This document shows, in pieces, positions 54,742-64,000 of a DNA stretch of 64,000 bases. The notes beneath the pieces are model-generated. The model ran no database searches and was not told where the DNA came from. It saw nothing but the letters and a program-made list of their open reading frames with translations. Each line of letters opens with the position of its first letter. The first letter of the stretch is position 1. This DNA comes from Deltaproteobacteria bacterium (lineage in GTDB: Bacteria; Desulfobacterota; Binatia; UBA1149; JAJCZL01): NCBI GenBank assembly GCA_029262415.1, contig JAJCZL010000009.1, forward strand, positions 1 to 64,000, in the 5' to 3' direction. Position numbers and translations under genes: made by a program.

Positions 54742-56733
54742 CTACCAATGCACCCCGCTCATCAAATGGGCGAAGGCGAGCGCCTCGTCGGGGAGTTCGC
54801 CGCTCTCGCCCGGCCCCGCTCCCTCTTTGCCCCGTGCGGCGGCGGAATCCGGGAAGATCTTGTATGCAGTGTTGAGCACCACATCGACAGCCTTGGGCGC
54901 GGTGGCGTAGGCGATCTGTCCGAACACGCCGAGCTTTGTCGAGACACGCTTGGGCCGATCAATCATCGCGGTGGCGATCATACCCGCAGCCTCGTCGGCG
55001 GTGATAGTCGGGAAGGCGCGGTAGATAGTCGTCGGCGCGATCATCTCAGTGCGTACCAACGGCATGTACACGGTGGTGATGCGCACCCCGTCCTCGACGA
55101 GCTCCGAGGCTGCCACCCGAGAAAAGGCGTCAAGTGCCGCCTTAGAAGCAACGTAGGCCGAGAAGCGCGGCGGGTTCGTCTGCACGCCGATCGAGCTGAC
55201 GTTGATGATGTGTCCGTGGCCGCGCTCACTCATGCCGGGGAGAAAACCGAGGATTAGCTTGATAGCTCCGAAGTAGTTGAGGCGCATCGTGCGCTCGAAA
55301 TCGTGAAATCGGTCGAGCGACAGTCTGAGCGAACGACGAATCGAGCGGCCCGCGTTGTTCACCAGAATGTCGACGCCGCCGCGCTCGCGCACCACTTCAG
55401 CGACAAGGCGGTCGCAATCGGCAAGGTCGGAGAGGTCGGCGGTGTGAATGTGTGCCGTTCCGCCGGCCTCCGCGATTTCGCCGCGCACCGTCTCGAGCTT
55501 TTCGACAGAGCGCGCCACCAACAACACCACACCGCCGGCCGCGCCCACCGCAAGCGCCGTGGCGCGTCCGATCCCGGCCGAGGCGCCGGTGATCAGCACA
55601 CGCTTTCCCGCAACCGCGCCGGCCAGCGAACGGTCGCGAAAAAGATCGGGGTCGAGGCGGCGCTCCCAGTAGTCCCAAAGACGCCATGCATACGACTCAA
55701 GCGGAGGCACCTCGATACCGCTCCCCTCCAGGGCCGCGCTTGCCTCGCGGGCGTCGAAGCGCGTCGGGTAGTCGAGAAAGCCCAGCACCCGGCGCGGAAT
55801 GCCCAACTCTTCGAGTACACCGTCGGTGATGCGTCGTATCGGAGTCATGCCGAGTAGTGCCGTGCGCAACGGACGTGGCACTATACCGCCGGCTTTCATA
55901 TCGACACGCAGGCCGAATTCCGGCGCATGCGCGGCGCGGGCAAAGACGTTCATGGTCTTGCCGAGGGTGGTAGGTTTAGGATCGGTCAAGTGGAAGCAGC
56001 GTCCGTCCAAGCCGTCGGCATGCGCGAGATGGTCCATGGCGGCAGCGACGTAGTCGACGGGTACGAGATTGATCTCTCCGCCCTCTATCCCAACCAACGG
56101 AACCCATTGCGGCAATGCCGCGCGCAGCTTCTGCAGCATCTTGAACAGATAATAAGGGCCGTCGACCTTATCTATCTCACCGGTGCGCGAGTGGCCGACG
56201 ACGATTCCCGGTCGGTAGATGCGCCAAGGCCGCTTGCACGTGGTGCGAACGAGTCCTTCCGAGTCGTGCTTGGTCGCAAAGTAGGGGTCATCGAGCCCCT
56301 CGGCCTCCTCGAACATGTCTTCGCGCCAAAGACCGCGGAAGCGGCCGGCCGCCGCGATCGAACTCGTGTGATGAACGCACCCGGCCGCCATCGCCGCGGC
56401 CGCTTGCAAAGCGTTGCGCGTGCCGTCGATGTTGGCGCGCGCCATCGCGTCGGCGTCGGCGGTCATGTCGTAGAGGGCTGCGAGGTGAAAGAAGTGGTCG
56501 ACACCGGTCAAGCGCGCGACGGCTGCGTCGTCGAGTCCGAGCCGCGGCGCAGTCAGGTCCCCCGCCTCCGCAAGCACACGGTCGGCGTGCGAACCCCAGT
56601 TACGCTTGATTTCGTCGAGTTTGCCTCGCGAGCCCTCGCGCACCAGCACATGCACGGTGCCCCCGCGTGTAAGCAGCAATGGCACCAGGTGTCGCCCGAT
56701 GAATCCCGTGGCTCCGGTGACGAAGTAGCGCAT
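54742..56733 (-). CDS. Two-domain fatty acyl-CoA reductase (SDR-SDR fusion)
   Basis: A 663-residue protein with two Rossmann domains. The N-terminal extended SDR (1-370) has VTGATGFIGRHL, the HHTSSIAA serine and DPYFATK (YxxxK). The C-terminal classical SDR (about 385-620) has LITGASAGIGRATA, NNAG, NVSSIG and YVASK. This length and order are those of bacterial fatty acyl-CoA reductases such as the Marinobacter and mycobacterial proteins, which reduce acyl-CoA to fatty alcohol through the aldehyde with NADPH. The product could feed wax ester or ether-lipid synthesis. No wax synthase gene is in the window. Confidence 0.82.
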   Translation of the reverse strand: MRYFVTGATGFIGRHLVPLLLTRGGTVHVLVREGSRGKLDEIKRNWGSHADRVLAEAGDLTAPRLGLDDAAVARLTGVDHFFHLAALYDMTADADAMARANIDGTRNALQAAAAMAAGCVHHTSSIAAAGRFRGLWREDMFEEAEGLDDPYFATKHDSEGLVRTTCKRPWRIYRPGIVVGHSRTGEIDKVDGPYYLFKMLQKLRAALPQWVPLVGIEGGEINLVPVDYVAAAMDHLAHADGLDGRCFHLTDPKPTTLGKTMNVFARAAHAPEFGLRVDMKAGGIVPRPLRTALLGMTPIRRITDGVLEELGIPRRVLGFLDYPTRFDAREASAALEGSGIEVPPLESYAWRLWDYWERRLDPDLFRDRSLAGAVAGKRVLITGASAGIGRATALAVGAAGGVVLLVARSVEKLETVRGEIAEAGGTAHIHTADLSDLADCDRLVAEVVRERGGVDILVNNAGRSIRRSLRLSLDRFHDFERTMRLNYFGAIKLILGFLPGMSERGHGHIINVSSIGVQTNPPRFSAYVASKAALDAFSRVAASELVEDGVRITTVYMPLVRTEMIAPTTIYRAFPTITADEAAGMIATAMIDRPKRVSTKLGVFGQIAYATAPKAVDVVLNTAYKIFPDSAAARGKEGAGPGESGELPDEALAFAHLMSGVHW

Positions 56734-56932
56734 GTTGTGAGTACTCCTTGGGCATCACCACAACCCTTTTCCGGGAGCACCCCTGTCGGCAACGGTAGTG
56801 GATCGGCGTGGCGCGGACGCTAGCCGATTCGACAGTCGATTCCAACGCTCGGTCGGCGGCGATCCGCTGTGTGCGATCGACGCCGAGTTTGTTCGACGGG
56901 CGCTTGAGGGCCCCCGCGCGTCATTGCCCTTT

Positions 56933-57295
56933 CTAGGGCTTTTTGGGCTTCTTGGGCTTCTTGGGCTTTTTGGGCTTCTTCGGTTTCTTCGGTTTCTTGG
57001 GCTTCTTGGGTTTCTTGGGTTTCTTCGCCTTCTTAGGCTTCTTGGGCTTCGGGGCTGGGTCGACTGTGCCGGGTGCGCTGGTACCGCCGGTGTCAGCGGC
57101 AGCGGCAACGTCGGTTTGTGCGTCGCCTTTTAAAGCCGCCACGTTTTGCGCAAGGACACTGCTGAGAGAAGAACCAAAGGTCGAGGTCACCGTAATCAAG
57201 GCGACGGCGATCATGGCTAGAATAATCGCGTATTCCGCCATCGTAGCTCCGGCGGGATCCACCCACAGTTGCTTCAGTCGCTTGGAAATCCTCAT
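56933..57295 (-). CDS. Flp-family pilin with a polycationic (PKK)n tail
   Basis: A 120-residue protein. MRISKRLKQLWVDPAGATMA followed by EYAIILAMIAVALIT is a classic Flp/Fap pilin: basic leader, G before the cleavage site, Glu and Tyr at mature +5/+6 and a single hydrophobic helix. A Thr/Ala/Pro linker (residues 57-82) leads to twelve tandem (P/A)KK units and a final Pro (84-120), adding about 25 lysines. Flp pilins normally stop soon after the helix at 50-70 residues, so the tail is the oddity. GGAGG lies 7 nt before the ATG. The other Tad-type genes are 48 kb away in this window. Confidence 0.82.
   Translation of the reverse strand: MRISKRLKQLWVDPAGATMAEYAIILAMIAVALITVTSTFGSSLSSVLAQNVAALKGDAQTDVAAAADTGGTSAPGTVDPAPKPKKPKKAKKPKKPKKPKKPKKPKKPKKPKKPKKPKKP
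56936..57046 (-). repeat. 9-bp tandem repeat coding PKK units
   Basis: Twelve 9-bp units (reverse strand CCC-AAG-AAG with synonymous changes; one unit begins GCG for Ala) plus one codon. The unit is a multiple of three, so changes in copy number would lengthen or shorten the pilin tail without breaking the frame. Synonymous variation shows it is selected as protein, not a very recent slippage product. Confidence 0.85.
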
Positions 57296-57482
57296 CCGTC
57301 CGCCTCCGTTGTAACCCGCAACCCCCGGAATGGGCTCCGACACTACACAATAGCCGTTTACGCTCGTCAGGACGGCAAAACTTACCGCGCACAGCGGTTG
57401 CGCAATAGTGTGGGCTGTCGGCGGGTCTTGTTCAGGCGGGGAGTAGCGACACCGTCCGCCCTCGGCTCCCGGGCTTTTCTGG

Positions 57483-57680
57483 GAGACTGACCCAAGACTG
57501 CTCAAAGTTTCAGAGGCGCTGATGTAGACTCGTCGGCATGAGCGAGGCCCGGCTGCACATTCCGCGCGGAATGCGGATAACCTCCATGACCCGCCGCACA
57601 GCCTCGCGCGACGATCTCTTGCTCGATTTCGCCACATCACTGACCAACTCGCCCGGGCGGGTGAGTCTTGAGTCGGTCTC
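57483..57680 (-). mobile_element. MITE-like repeat, copy B2
   Basis: A 198-bp element, about 90 % identical to 23518-23735 but in the opposite orientation and lacking a segment of about 20 bp. Its flanks are CTGG and CTGA, decayed from the CTAG seen around B1. The 25-bp core lies at 57557-57581 with one change that spoils the DnaA-box match (TTATCCGCA). It sits in the 413-bp gap between the Flp pilin gene and the APH-ATPase gene; the remainder of that gap (57296-57482) must hold the pilin promoter. Confidence 0.75.
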
Positions 57681-57708
57681 CTGACTGGCTTGTACCCGGC
57701 TTGCTGCC

Positions 57709-59295
57709 GTGAACGCTACTGAAGAACTGCTGCTGATCCTGGCCGACCCGGCCTGCTACCCCAATCGCCCTGGGTCGGTGGAGATCGTGCAGACCCACAT
57801 CTCGATCGTCAGCATCGCCGGCGAGTTGGTCTACAAGTTCAAGAAACCGGTGCGGCTACCGTTTCTCGACTTCTCGACGATCGAGCTACGGCGCCACTAC
57901 TGCCGCGAAGAAGTGCGGTTGAACCGGCGGTTGTGCCCCGACGTCTACCTCGGCACAACCGCACTCGCGCGCACCGCCGACGGACCGCGGCTGGGCACTC
58001 CCGGCGCCGACGACGTTACCAACACGATCGACACCGCAGTGGTCATGCGGCGACTGCCGGCCGATCGGATGCTCGACCAGTTGTTGGTCGAAGGTGCAGT
58101 CTCCGCAGTCGAGATCGCAGCACTGGCGCGGATGGTCGCCCGTTTCCACGCCGAGGCCGCGCGCGGTGCCGCAGTGCGAGCGGCCGGCGCACCCGAGCGG
58201 CTGTTGCAGTCGGCACGCGAAAACTTCACCGAGATTGCCGCGCTAGCCGTACACGGCATGTCGTCCGAACTGCTCAGGGTAATGCAGCAGTTGACCGACG
58301 ACGATTTCGCGTGGCTGCTGCCGGTGTTGCACGAACGCGCCGACGCCGACCGCGTCATCGACGGACACGGCGACCTGCATACGCGTAACGTCTGCATGAC
58401 CGAGCCGCCCGCGATCTACGACTGCATCGAATTCTCGGCCGTATTCCGTTGCGGCGACGTCGCCACCGACATTGCGTTCCTCGACATGGATCTGCGCTAT
58501 CGCGGCGCGCCTGAGTTGGCGACAGCGTTCGTCGACGCCTACGTCGCGCACAGCGGTGACAAGGATGTGCTCGGGCTGCTGCCGCCGCTGTCACGCTACC
58601 GCGCGATGGTGCGCGCCAAGGTCGCAGCAATGACCGCCTCTGAAGCGGAAATCGACTGCGCCGATCGCGACGGCGCACGAAGTAGCGCCGCACGGCACCT
58701 GCAACTGGCCGCGGCATCTGCGCTGGAGTCAAAGCTGCGGCGTAAGCAAACTCCACTGTGGCTGTTGCTGTGCGGACCACCGGGAAGCGGTAAAAGTTCG
58801 CTTGCTGCGCGGCTCCGCTACGGAACGAACTGGCCCTGCTTGGCAACCGACGCGATACGCAAGGAACTGGCCGGCAAAGCGCTGAACGAGCGCCTCAATG
58901 CGTCTCACTACAGTGCTGCGTTCTCGGAGCGCACCTACGCAGAACTGCTGCGGCGCGCAGCCGCGGCACTACGCGGCGGAGTGCCGGTGGTGGTGCTCGA
59001 CGGCAACTTCCCGACGCCTGATCATCGCTGCACGGCCGCCGCTGCTGCGCGCGCCGCCGGCGCCGAGTTCGTTTGTCTCTATGTTGACGTCGATGAGGAG
59101 ACCGGCCGCACTCGAGTCACTACGCGCGCCGAGGATCCACACCGCATCAGCGACGCCGGCCCCGCTCAATACGACGAACTGCGTGCCCGCTTCGTCGCAC
59201 CATCGGCGGCCGAGCACATCGCCGTGCATCGGCTCGACGCCACCGGCGCGCTGGCCGATGTCGCGGCGATAGGGTTCGCACGGCTGCTTGTCTGA
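57709..59295 (+). CDS. APH-like kinase fused to P-loop ATPase
   Basis: A 528-residue protein. The N-terminal aminoglycoside-phosphotransferase-like domain (1-340) has VYKFKKPVRLPFLDFST, the catalytic loop VIDGHGDLHTRNV and an Asp in DCIEFSAVFRCGDVATD. The C-terminal domain has Walker A LLCGPPGSGKSSLAARL, ATDAIRKEL and a late RVTTRAEDPHRISDA block, as in the AAA-33 / zeta-toxin-like kinase group. This fusion is common in bacteria and of unknown substrate; it is not evidence of antibiotic resistance. GTG start. Confidence 0.82.
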   Translation: MNATEELLLILADPACYPNRPGSVEIVQTHISIVSIAGELVYKFKKPVRLPFLDFSTIELRRHYCREEVRLNRRLCPDVYLGTTALARTADGPRLGTPGADDVTNTIDTAVVMRRLPADRMLDQLLVEGAVSAVEIAALARMVARFHAEAARGAAVRAAGAPERLLQSARENFTEIAALAVHGMSSELLRVMQQLTDDDFAWLLPVLHERADADRVIDGHGDLHTRNVCMTEPPAIYDCIEFSAVFRCGDVATDIAFLDMDLRYRGAPELATAFVDAYVAHSGDKDVLGLLPPLSRYRAMVRAKVAAMTASEAEIDCADRDGARSSAARHLQLAAASALESKLRRKQTPLWLLLCGPPGSGKSSLAARLRYGTNWPCLATDAIRKELAGKALNERLNASHYSAAFSERTYAELLRRAAAALRGGVPVVVLDGNFPTPDHRCTAAAAARAAGAEFVCLYVDVDEETGRTRVTTRAEDPHRISDAGPAQYDELRARFVAPSAAEHIAVHRLDATGALADVAAIGFARLLV

Positions 59296-59398
59296 GCCCG
59301 ATCTCACGGTTCGTAGTACGGTTTGAGACGGGCTCGAGAATGCCGTATCCAGGATGTCGTCAAATCGTCAGAAACGATTGACGCAAAGCGAGGTTTTC

Positions 59399-59971
59399 AT
59401 GGCTGCTCTCGATCGTGTACCCAGTGTAGTATTCAAGACCAGAGTCCGAGACGATTCCGTCGAAGGGCCCAACCCCTACCGCTGGCAAGACGTATCTACC
59501 GACGAGATCTTCAGCGGCAAGAAGGTCGTGGTGTTCTCGCTGCCCGGCGCTTTCACCCCGACTTGCTCGTCCAACCACTTGCCACGCTACGAGGAACTCT
59601 ACGACGAGTTCAAGGCTCATGGCGTAGATCAGGTAATCTGCGTGTCCGTCAACGACGCGTTTGTCATGTTCCAGTGGGGCAAGCAGGTCGGCGCGACCAA
59701 CGTTTCGCTCTTGCCTGACGGTAACGGCGAGTTCACGCGCAAAATGGGCATGCTCGTCGATAAATCCAACCTCGGCTTCGGCTATCGCTCGTGGCGTTAC
59801 TCAATGCTGGTCGACGACGGCCGCATCGAGAAGATCTTCATCGAGCCCAACTTCGCCGACGTCAGCCCCACCGACCCCTTCGAAGTTTCTGATGCCGATA
59901 CGATGCTGGCTTACTTAAAAGGGACGAAGTCAGCAGGCCTATCAGCACCGCGCCGAGATTTCGTCGGCTAG
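59399..59971 (+). CDS. Peroxiredoxin (Prx5 type)
   Basis: A 190-residue peroxiredoxin. The peroxidatic Cys lies in [20 protein letters not shown], followed by [18 protein letters not shown] and a Arg in [13 protein letters not shown]. It has the Prx5/AhpE-like short form without a resolving Cys of the AhpC kind, so glutathione or glutaredoxin may be the reductant, in keeping with the gor and grx genes here. GAGG precedes the ATG at 59399. It converges on the cytochrome genes with a 3-bp gap. Confidence 0.92.
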   Translation: MAALDRVPSVVFKTRVRDDSVEGPNPYRWQDVSTDEIFSGKKVVVFSLPGAFTPTCSSNHLPRYEELYDEFKAHGVDQVICVSVNDAFVMFQWGKQVGATNVSLLPDGNGEFTRKMGMLVDKSNLGFGYRSWRYSMLVDDGRIEKIFIEPNFADVSPTDPFEVSDADTMLAYLKGTKSAGLSAPRRDFVG

Positions 59972-59974
59972 ACC

Positions 59975-60850
59975 TCAGGGCTTTTCTGCTCCTATCTTTG
60001 CCAGTGCCTCCTTGCGCGCCTGCTCGGCGATCGAACGGACGGCCGTCAGCTCTTTCTCGAATGCGTCGAGGTCGAAAGCATGCCAATGGCGAGACGACAA
60101 ACGCAGTTGGCGTTTGCCCTCATCGATGCGCAGCATGATACGCGCGGCGCACGAAGAGCCGTCACCCAACAGGCCGACGGCGATGACCGCTTGCTCGAGT
60201 TCTCGCTCTGTATCCAAGACATGCTCCAAGGCTTTACGCGCCGCTTCGGCGACCTCGGGCTTGACGCCCGGGTCGTCGGTGTTGTGGCACAGCGAACAGC
60301 GACCGGCGAGCTGCAGCGGATTGACTGAACCGACGTCCATTTCGAAACCGTGACAGGTGGTGCAGCTTGGCGCCAGACGATCATCCTTGAGCTCTCGGTA
60401 GTGTTTGCTGGTAGCGAACTGATCGCTCACGGCCTTGTGGCATTTGCCGCAGGTTTCGGGGAGGTTCTTGAAATACACTGGACTCTTGGTATCGCGAGAC
60501 GGCACGATGTCGCGATGGGCGCCGTTCTTGTCGGGATGCTTGGGATCGCCGCCGTGACATTTTTCGCAGGTAACGGCTTTCTGACCGTGCACGGCTCCGT
60601 ACCAATGCAAGAACTGGTCTTGCGCCCAAGGCGCGAACTCCTTAGCGGTTTCAGCGGTGCGATGGCACGCCACACAGGTGTTGCTCTTCGTCGAGGTCTT
60701 TGACGATTCCGCCCGGCAGTTACCGGCGGGTAGGATGAGCGCCACCGAGGCCGCCGCAAGCACGATGCCGCTGCGCCGCCATGCCGCGCCGACGATGTCA
60801 GTAAGGGCCTTCACCACCGTCGTGGCACATTGTGCACTCTGTGTACTCAT
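59975..60850 (-). CDS. Pentahaem cytochrome c
   Basis: A 291-residue exported protein with five CxxCH haem sites: CVACH, CEKCH, CGKCH, CTTCH and CSLCH, all between residues about 55 and 200. A hydrophobic segment (GIVLAAASVALILPAG) serves as signal or anchor. The C-terminal 90 residues are helical, without haem sites (ALEHVLDTERELEQAVIAV). The ATG at 60850 (GAGG upstream) overlaps the upstream cytochrome gene by 53 bp; GTG codons at 60817 or 60814 are alternatives. It likely accepts electrons from the membrane cytochrome encoded just upstream. Confidence 0.82.
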   Translation of the reverse strand: MSTQSAQCATTVVKALTDIVGAAWRRSGIVLAAASVALILPAGNCRAESSKTSTKSNTCVACHRTAETAKEFAPWAQDQFLHWYGAVHGQKAVTCEKCHGGDPKHPDKNGAHRDIVPSRDTKSPVYFKNLPETCGKCHKAVSDQFATSKHYRELKDDRLAPSCTTCHGFEMDVGSVNPLQLAGRCSLCHNTDDPGVKPEVAEAARKALEHVLDTERELEQAVIAVGLLGDGSSCAARIMLRIDEGKRQLRLSSRHWHAFDLDAFEKELTAVRSIAEQARKEALAKIGAEKP

Positions 60851-62321
60851 CGATTTCCGCCTCGTCGCCGCGATGAAAGAACAGCTGGCCTTTCGCAAAG
60901 TCAACGCCGTTCGACGGCGTCGATGACTGGACCAGCACCACGTGACATTTCGTGCAGGTGTGAAACACCGTCTCTCCTTCGCTGGTCACCAGGCTGTCAT
61001 TATGGCATCGAAAACATCCCTCTGTGTCACGGTGGCCGATGTTGTCGGGGTATGTATCCCAGCGTACGTCCATTTCCGGGAAGAAGTTGTGGCTATAGAT
61101 GTCTTGTAGGGTTTGGATAGCGGCACCGACAAGATCCCCAGATCCGGCAGCCGGCGGATTCTCCCTGTAATAAGACGTAAGCGCCTCATCAATCGCTCGT
61201 CGTGCGGCCGACTCATCGGCGTACTCCGCTGCCAATACGTAGACGGCCTGTTGCTTGATGGATGGCAACGCGGGGTTGAGTCGCCCACTGGAAAGGGCGC
61301 GGTTGACTGCCACCGCCGGGCTGGTGAACTGATGTGCCGGTCGGCTATGGCAATCAACGCAGCCCATCGTGTGGACCGGAAGCTGGGCTAGCTCCTCCGG
61401 CGTCGTCGAATCCCTGCGACGTTGGAATACCTTAGTTTTCCCGTCCGGTTCAGTAACCTCTATACGAAGAATTTTCGACTTGTCGTCGCCGCCGGCGACG
61501 AACTGAACCGTGCGTCCGAGCATCATGTGGTAGTGAATGCCTTCTCCCTCTTCGCCGCCCGGCTTGATGCCGCCGACGTTGACCAGAAGGCGCAGTTCTG
61601 ATGGCTCATTGCCCTCGTCGGCTCCGAAGTACTTGTAGATTTTCTCCTTGTAGCCGACCCAGCGATCGCGCCAGTGGCATGTCTGACAGGCGGTCGACGG
61701 TGTCGGCCGGCTATGGGGCGAGACCCGTACCGGGCGCTCGTATATGCCGGTCGCGACGCCCCAAAGTTGTTTGACACCGCGGAGTTTCGCTTCAGCAAAG
61801 GATCCGGCGCCCGAGCCGACGTGACACTGAACACACTTGACACGTGCGTGTGGTGAATGCTGGTGGGCCGTGTCTTGGGGCCCCATTACCGCGTGACAAG
61901 CCCCGCCGCAAAAAGAGTCCGATTCGACGTAGTGCACCGTCTTGTAGGTACCGGCGCCCAAGGTGCCGAACGCGAGTACCACGGCCGCGACAACGCCGAG
62001 AGCGATCCCACGGTCGCGCGCGCGGTGCAGATCCAGCGCTCGAACACCCCATCGCCTCGGCGGCTTGCCGGCCCGGCGGCGGCGCGCCGTAAGCGCGGCA
62101 CCTATTAAAGCAACGACAAAAGCGGAGCCTCCGATCAGCGCCAGCAGCACATAGGCGACACCGAGATAGGCGAGTTCCAGATGCGAAAAGAAGTCGAGCG
62201 CGAGCAGCGAGAGGGCAAGGCCCACCGCCAGCAGAGAAACCGCAAAACCGCCGAGGCTGGTCCAGTTGTAAAAAGCCTCTTCGAGTGGTGCCGCGTTGGG
62301 TCGTAAGGACTTCTTATCCAT
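60798..62321 (-). CDS. NapC/NirT-type heptahaem membrane cytochrome c
   Basis: A 507-residue protein. Three N-terminal helices (AVSLLAVGLALSLLALDFF, VAYVLLALIGGSAFVVALI, GIALGVVAAVVLAFGTLG) precede the haem domain. The first site is CGGACHAVM, a CxxxCH form with Met as in NapC/NrfH-like quinol dehydrogenases of this kind. Six CxxCH sites follow: CVQCH, CQTCH, CVDCH, CFRCH, CTKCH and CTMCH. It should oxidise membrane quinol and pass electrons to a periplasmic partner, probably the overlapping pentahaem gene. No terminal reductase catalytic subunit is adjacent. Confidence 0.87.
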   Translation of the reverse strand: MDKKSLRPNAAPLEEAFYNWTSLGGFAVSLLAVGLALSLLALDFFSHLELAYLGVAYVLLALIGGSAFVVALIGAALTARRRRAGKPPRRWGVRALDLHRARDRGIALGVVAAVVLAFGTLGAGTYKTVHYVESDSFCGGACHAVMGPQDTAHQHSPHARVKCVQCHVGSGAGSFAEAKLRGVKQLWGVATGIYERPVRVSPHSRPTPSTACQTCHWRDRWVGYKEKIYKYFGADEGNEPSELRLLVNVGGIKPGGEEGEGIHYHMMLGRTVQFVAGGDDKSKILRIEVTEPDGKTKVFQRRRDSTTPEELAQLPVHTMGCVDCHSRPAHQFTSPAVAVNRALSSGRLNPALPSIKQQAVYVLAAEYADESAARRAIDEALTSYYRENPPAAGSGDLVGAAIQTLQDIYSHNFFPEMDVRWDTYPDNIGHRDTEGCFRCHNDSLVTSEGETVFHTCTKCHVVLVQSSTPSNGVDFAKGQLFFHRGDEAEIDEYTECTMCHDGGEGPY

Positions 62322-62427
62322 GGTCGCGATAAGTATAGTGCAACTCTTATACCAATCCAACTTCAGCGCCGACCCCTCATAACCCAAGCGAATGCCTCAT
62401 TTGCGTGGAAAGTCTCACTGCAGGGGG

Positions 62428-64000
<1,573 letters not shown>

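Noticed and set aside
56936-57046. Short regular repeats resembling a CRISPR array.
   Set aside because: The unit is 9 bp with no spacers and is translated as PKK in the pilin tail; no cas genes are present.
57709-59295. The APH domain suggested aminoglycoside resistance.
   Set aside because: The APH plus P-loop fusion is a common housekeeping-type family, unlike known resistance enzymes, and there is no resistance context.

Overview
The window is GC-rich, gene-dense DNA from a Gram-negative bacterium, probably of the delta-proteobacterial sphere (Myxococcota, Desulfobacterota or Binatota; I cannot choose from sequence alone). Pointers are lipoprotein and secretory signals, a DUF1329 protein, DUF547, TadE/TadG-type pilus proteins, multihaem cytochromes, a DUF4215-type Cys repeat behind Thr-rich linkers, and a long fatty acyl-CoA reductase. 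No rRNA, tRNA, CRISPR array or phage was recognised.

Layout. 0-9 kb: end of an IS5-group remnant, DUF1329 protein, RelE-like protein, DinG helicase fused to an exonuclease, DUF4301 protein, three Tad-type pseudopilin/VWA genes. 9-20 kb: bolA-grx pair, GTP-dependent PEP carboxykinase, amidase remnant, xthA, thiC, PqiA-like protein, DUF2889-SDR pair, ABC-F ATPase, patatin. 20-30 kb: molybdopterin oxidoreductase, apaG, a MITE-like repeat, glutathione reductase, DUF547, PD-(D/E)XK nuclease, aldehyde dehydrogenase. 30-40 kb: modular secreted sugar dehydrogenase, Ppx/GppA, acyl-CoA dehydrogenase, TPR lipoprotein, and an ECF sigma / zinc-finger anti-sigma / Spy-like operon. 40-50 kb: TetR, a malic-enzyme remnant, a QEGLA/HExxxH protein, coiled-coil protein, exonuclease, BASS transporter, AarF kinase, a His-rich secreted protein, an internally deleted IS5-group element, RHH plus membrane protein, Uup. 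50-64 kb: hydrolase, GST, sulfatase-fold membrane protein, acyl-CoA reductase, a Flp-type pilin with a (PKK)n tail, an APH-ATPase fusion, peroxiredoxin, a heptahaem/pentahaem cytochrome pair, and the start of pyruvate:ferredoxin oxidoreductase.

Systems. (1) The ECF operon has a bipartite promoter (GTCAACC, 16 nt, CGTCTA). The same architecture lies upstream of the His-rich secreted protein 8 kb away, so sigma factor, membrane anti-sigma, Spy-like periplasmic protein and a metal-binding-like effector look like one envelope-stress or metal-response regulon. (2) Four copies of a 25-bp core, an 18-bp palindrome abutting a DnaA-box-like 9-mer, sit inside two otherwise unrelated mobile-element remnants. 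(3) Pilus parts are split: Tad minor components at 7-9 kb and a Flp-type major pilin with a polycationic tail at 57 kb. (4) The two cytochrome genes overlap and are divergent from pyruvate:ferredoxin oxidoreductase, with an inverted repeat just upstream of the latter. Decayed N-terminal fragments of malic enzyme and of an amidase show local gene erosion.
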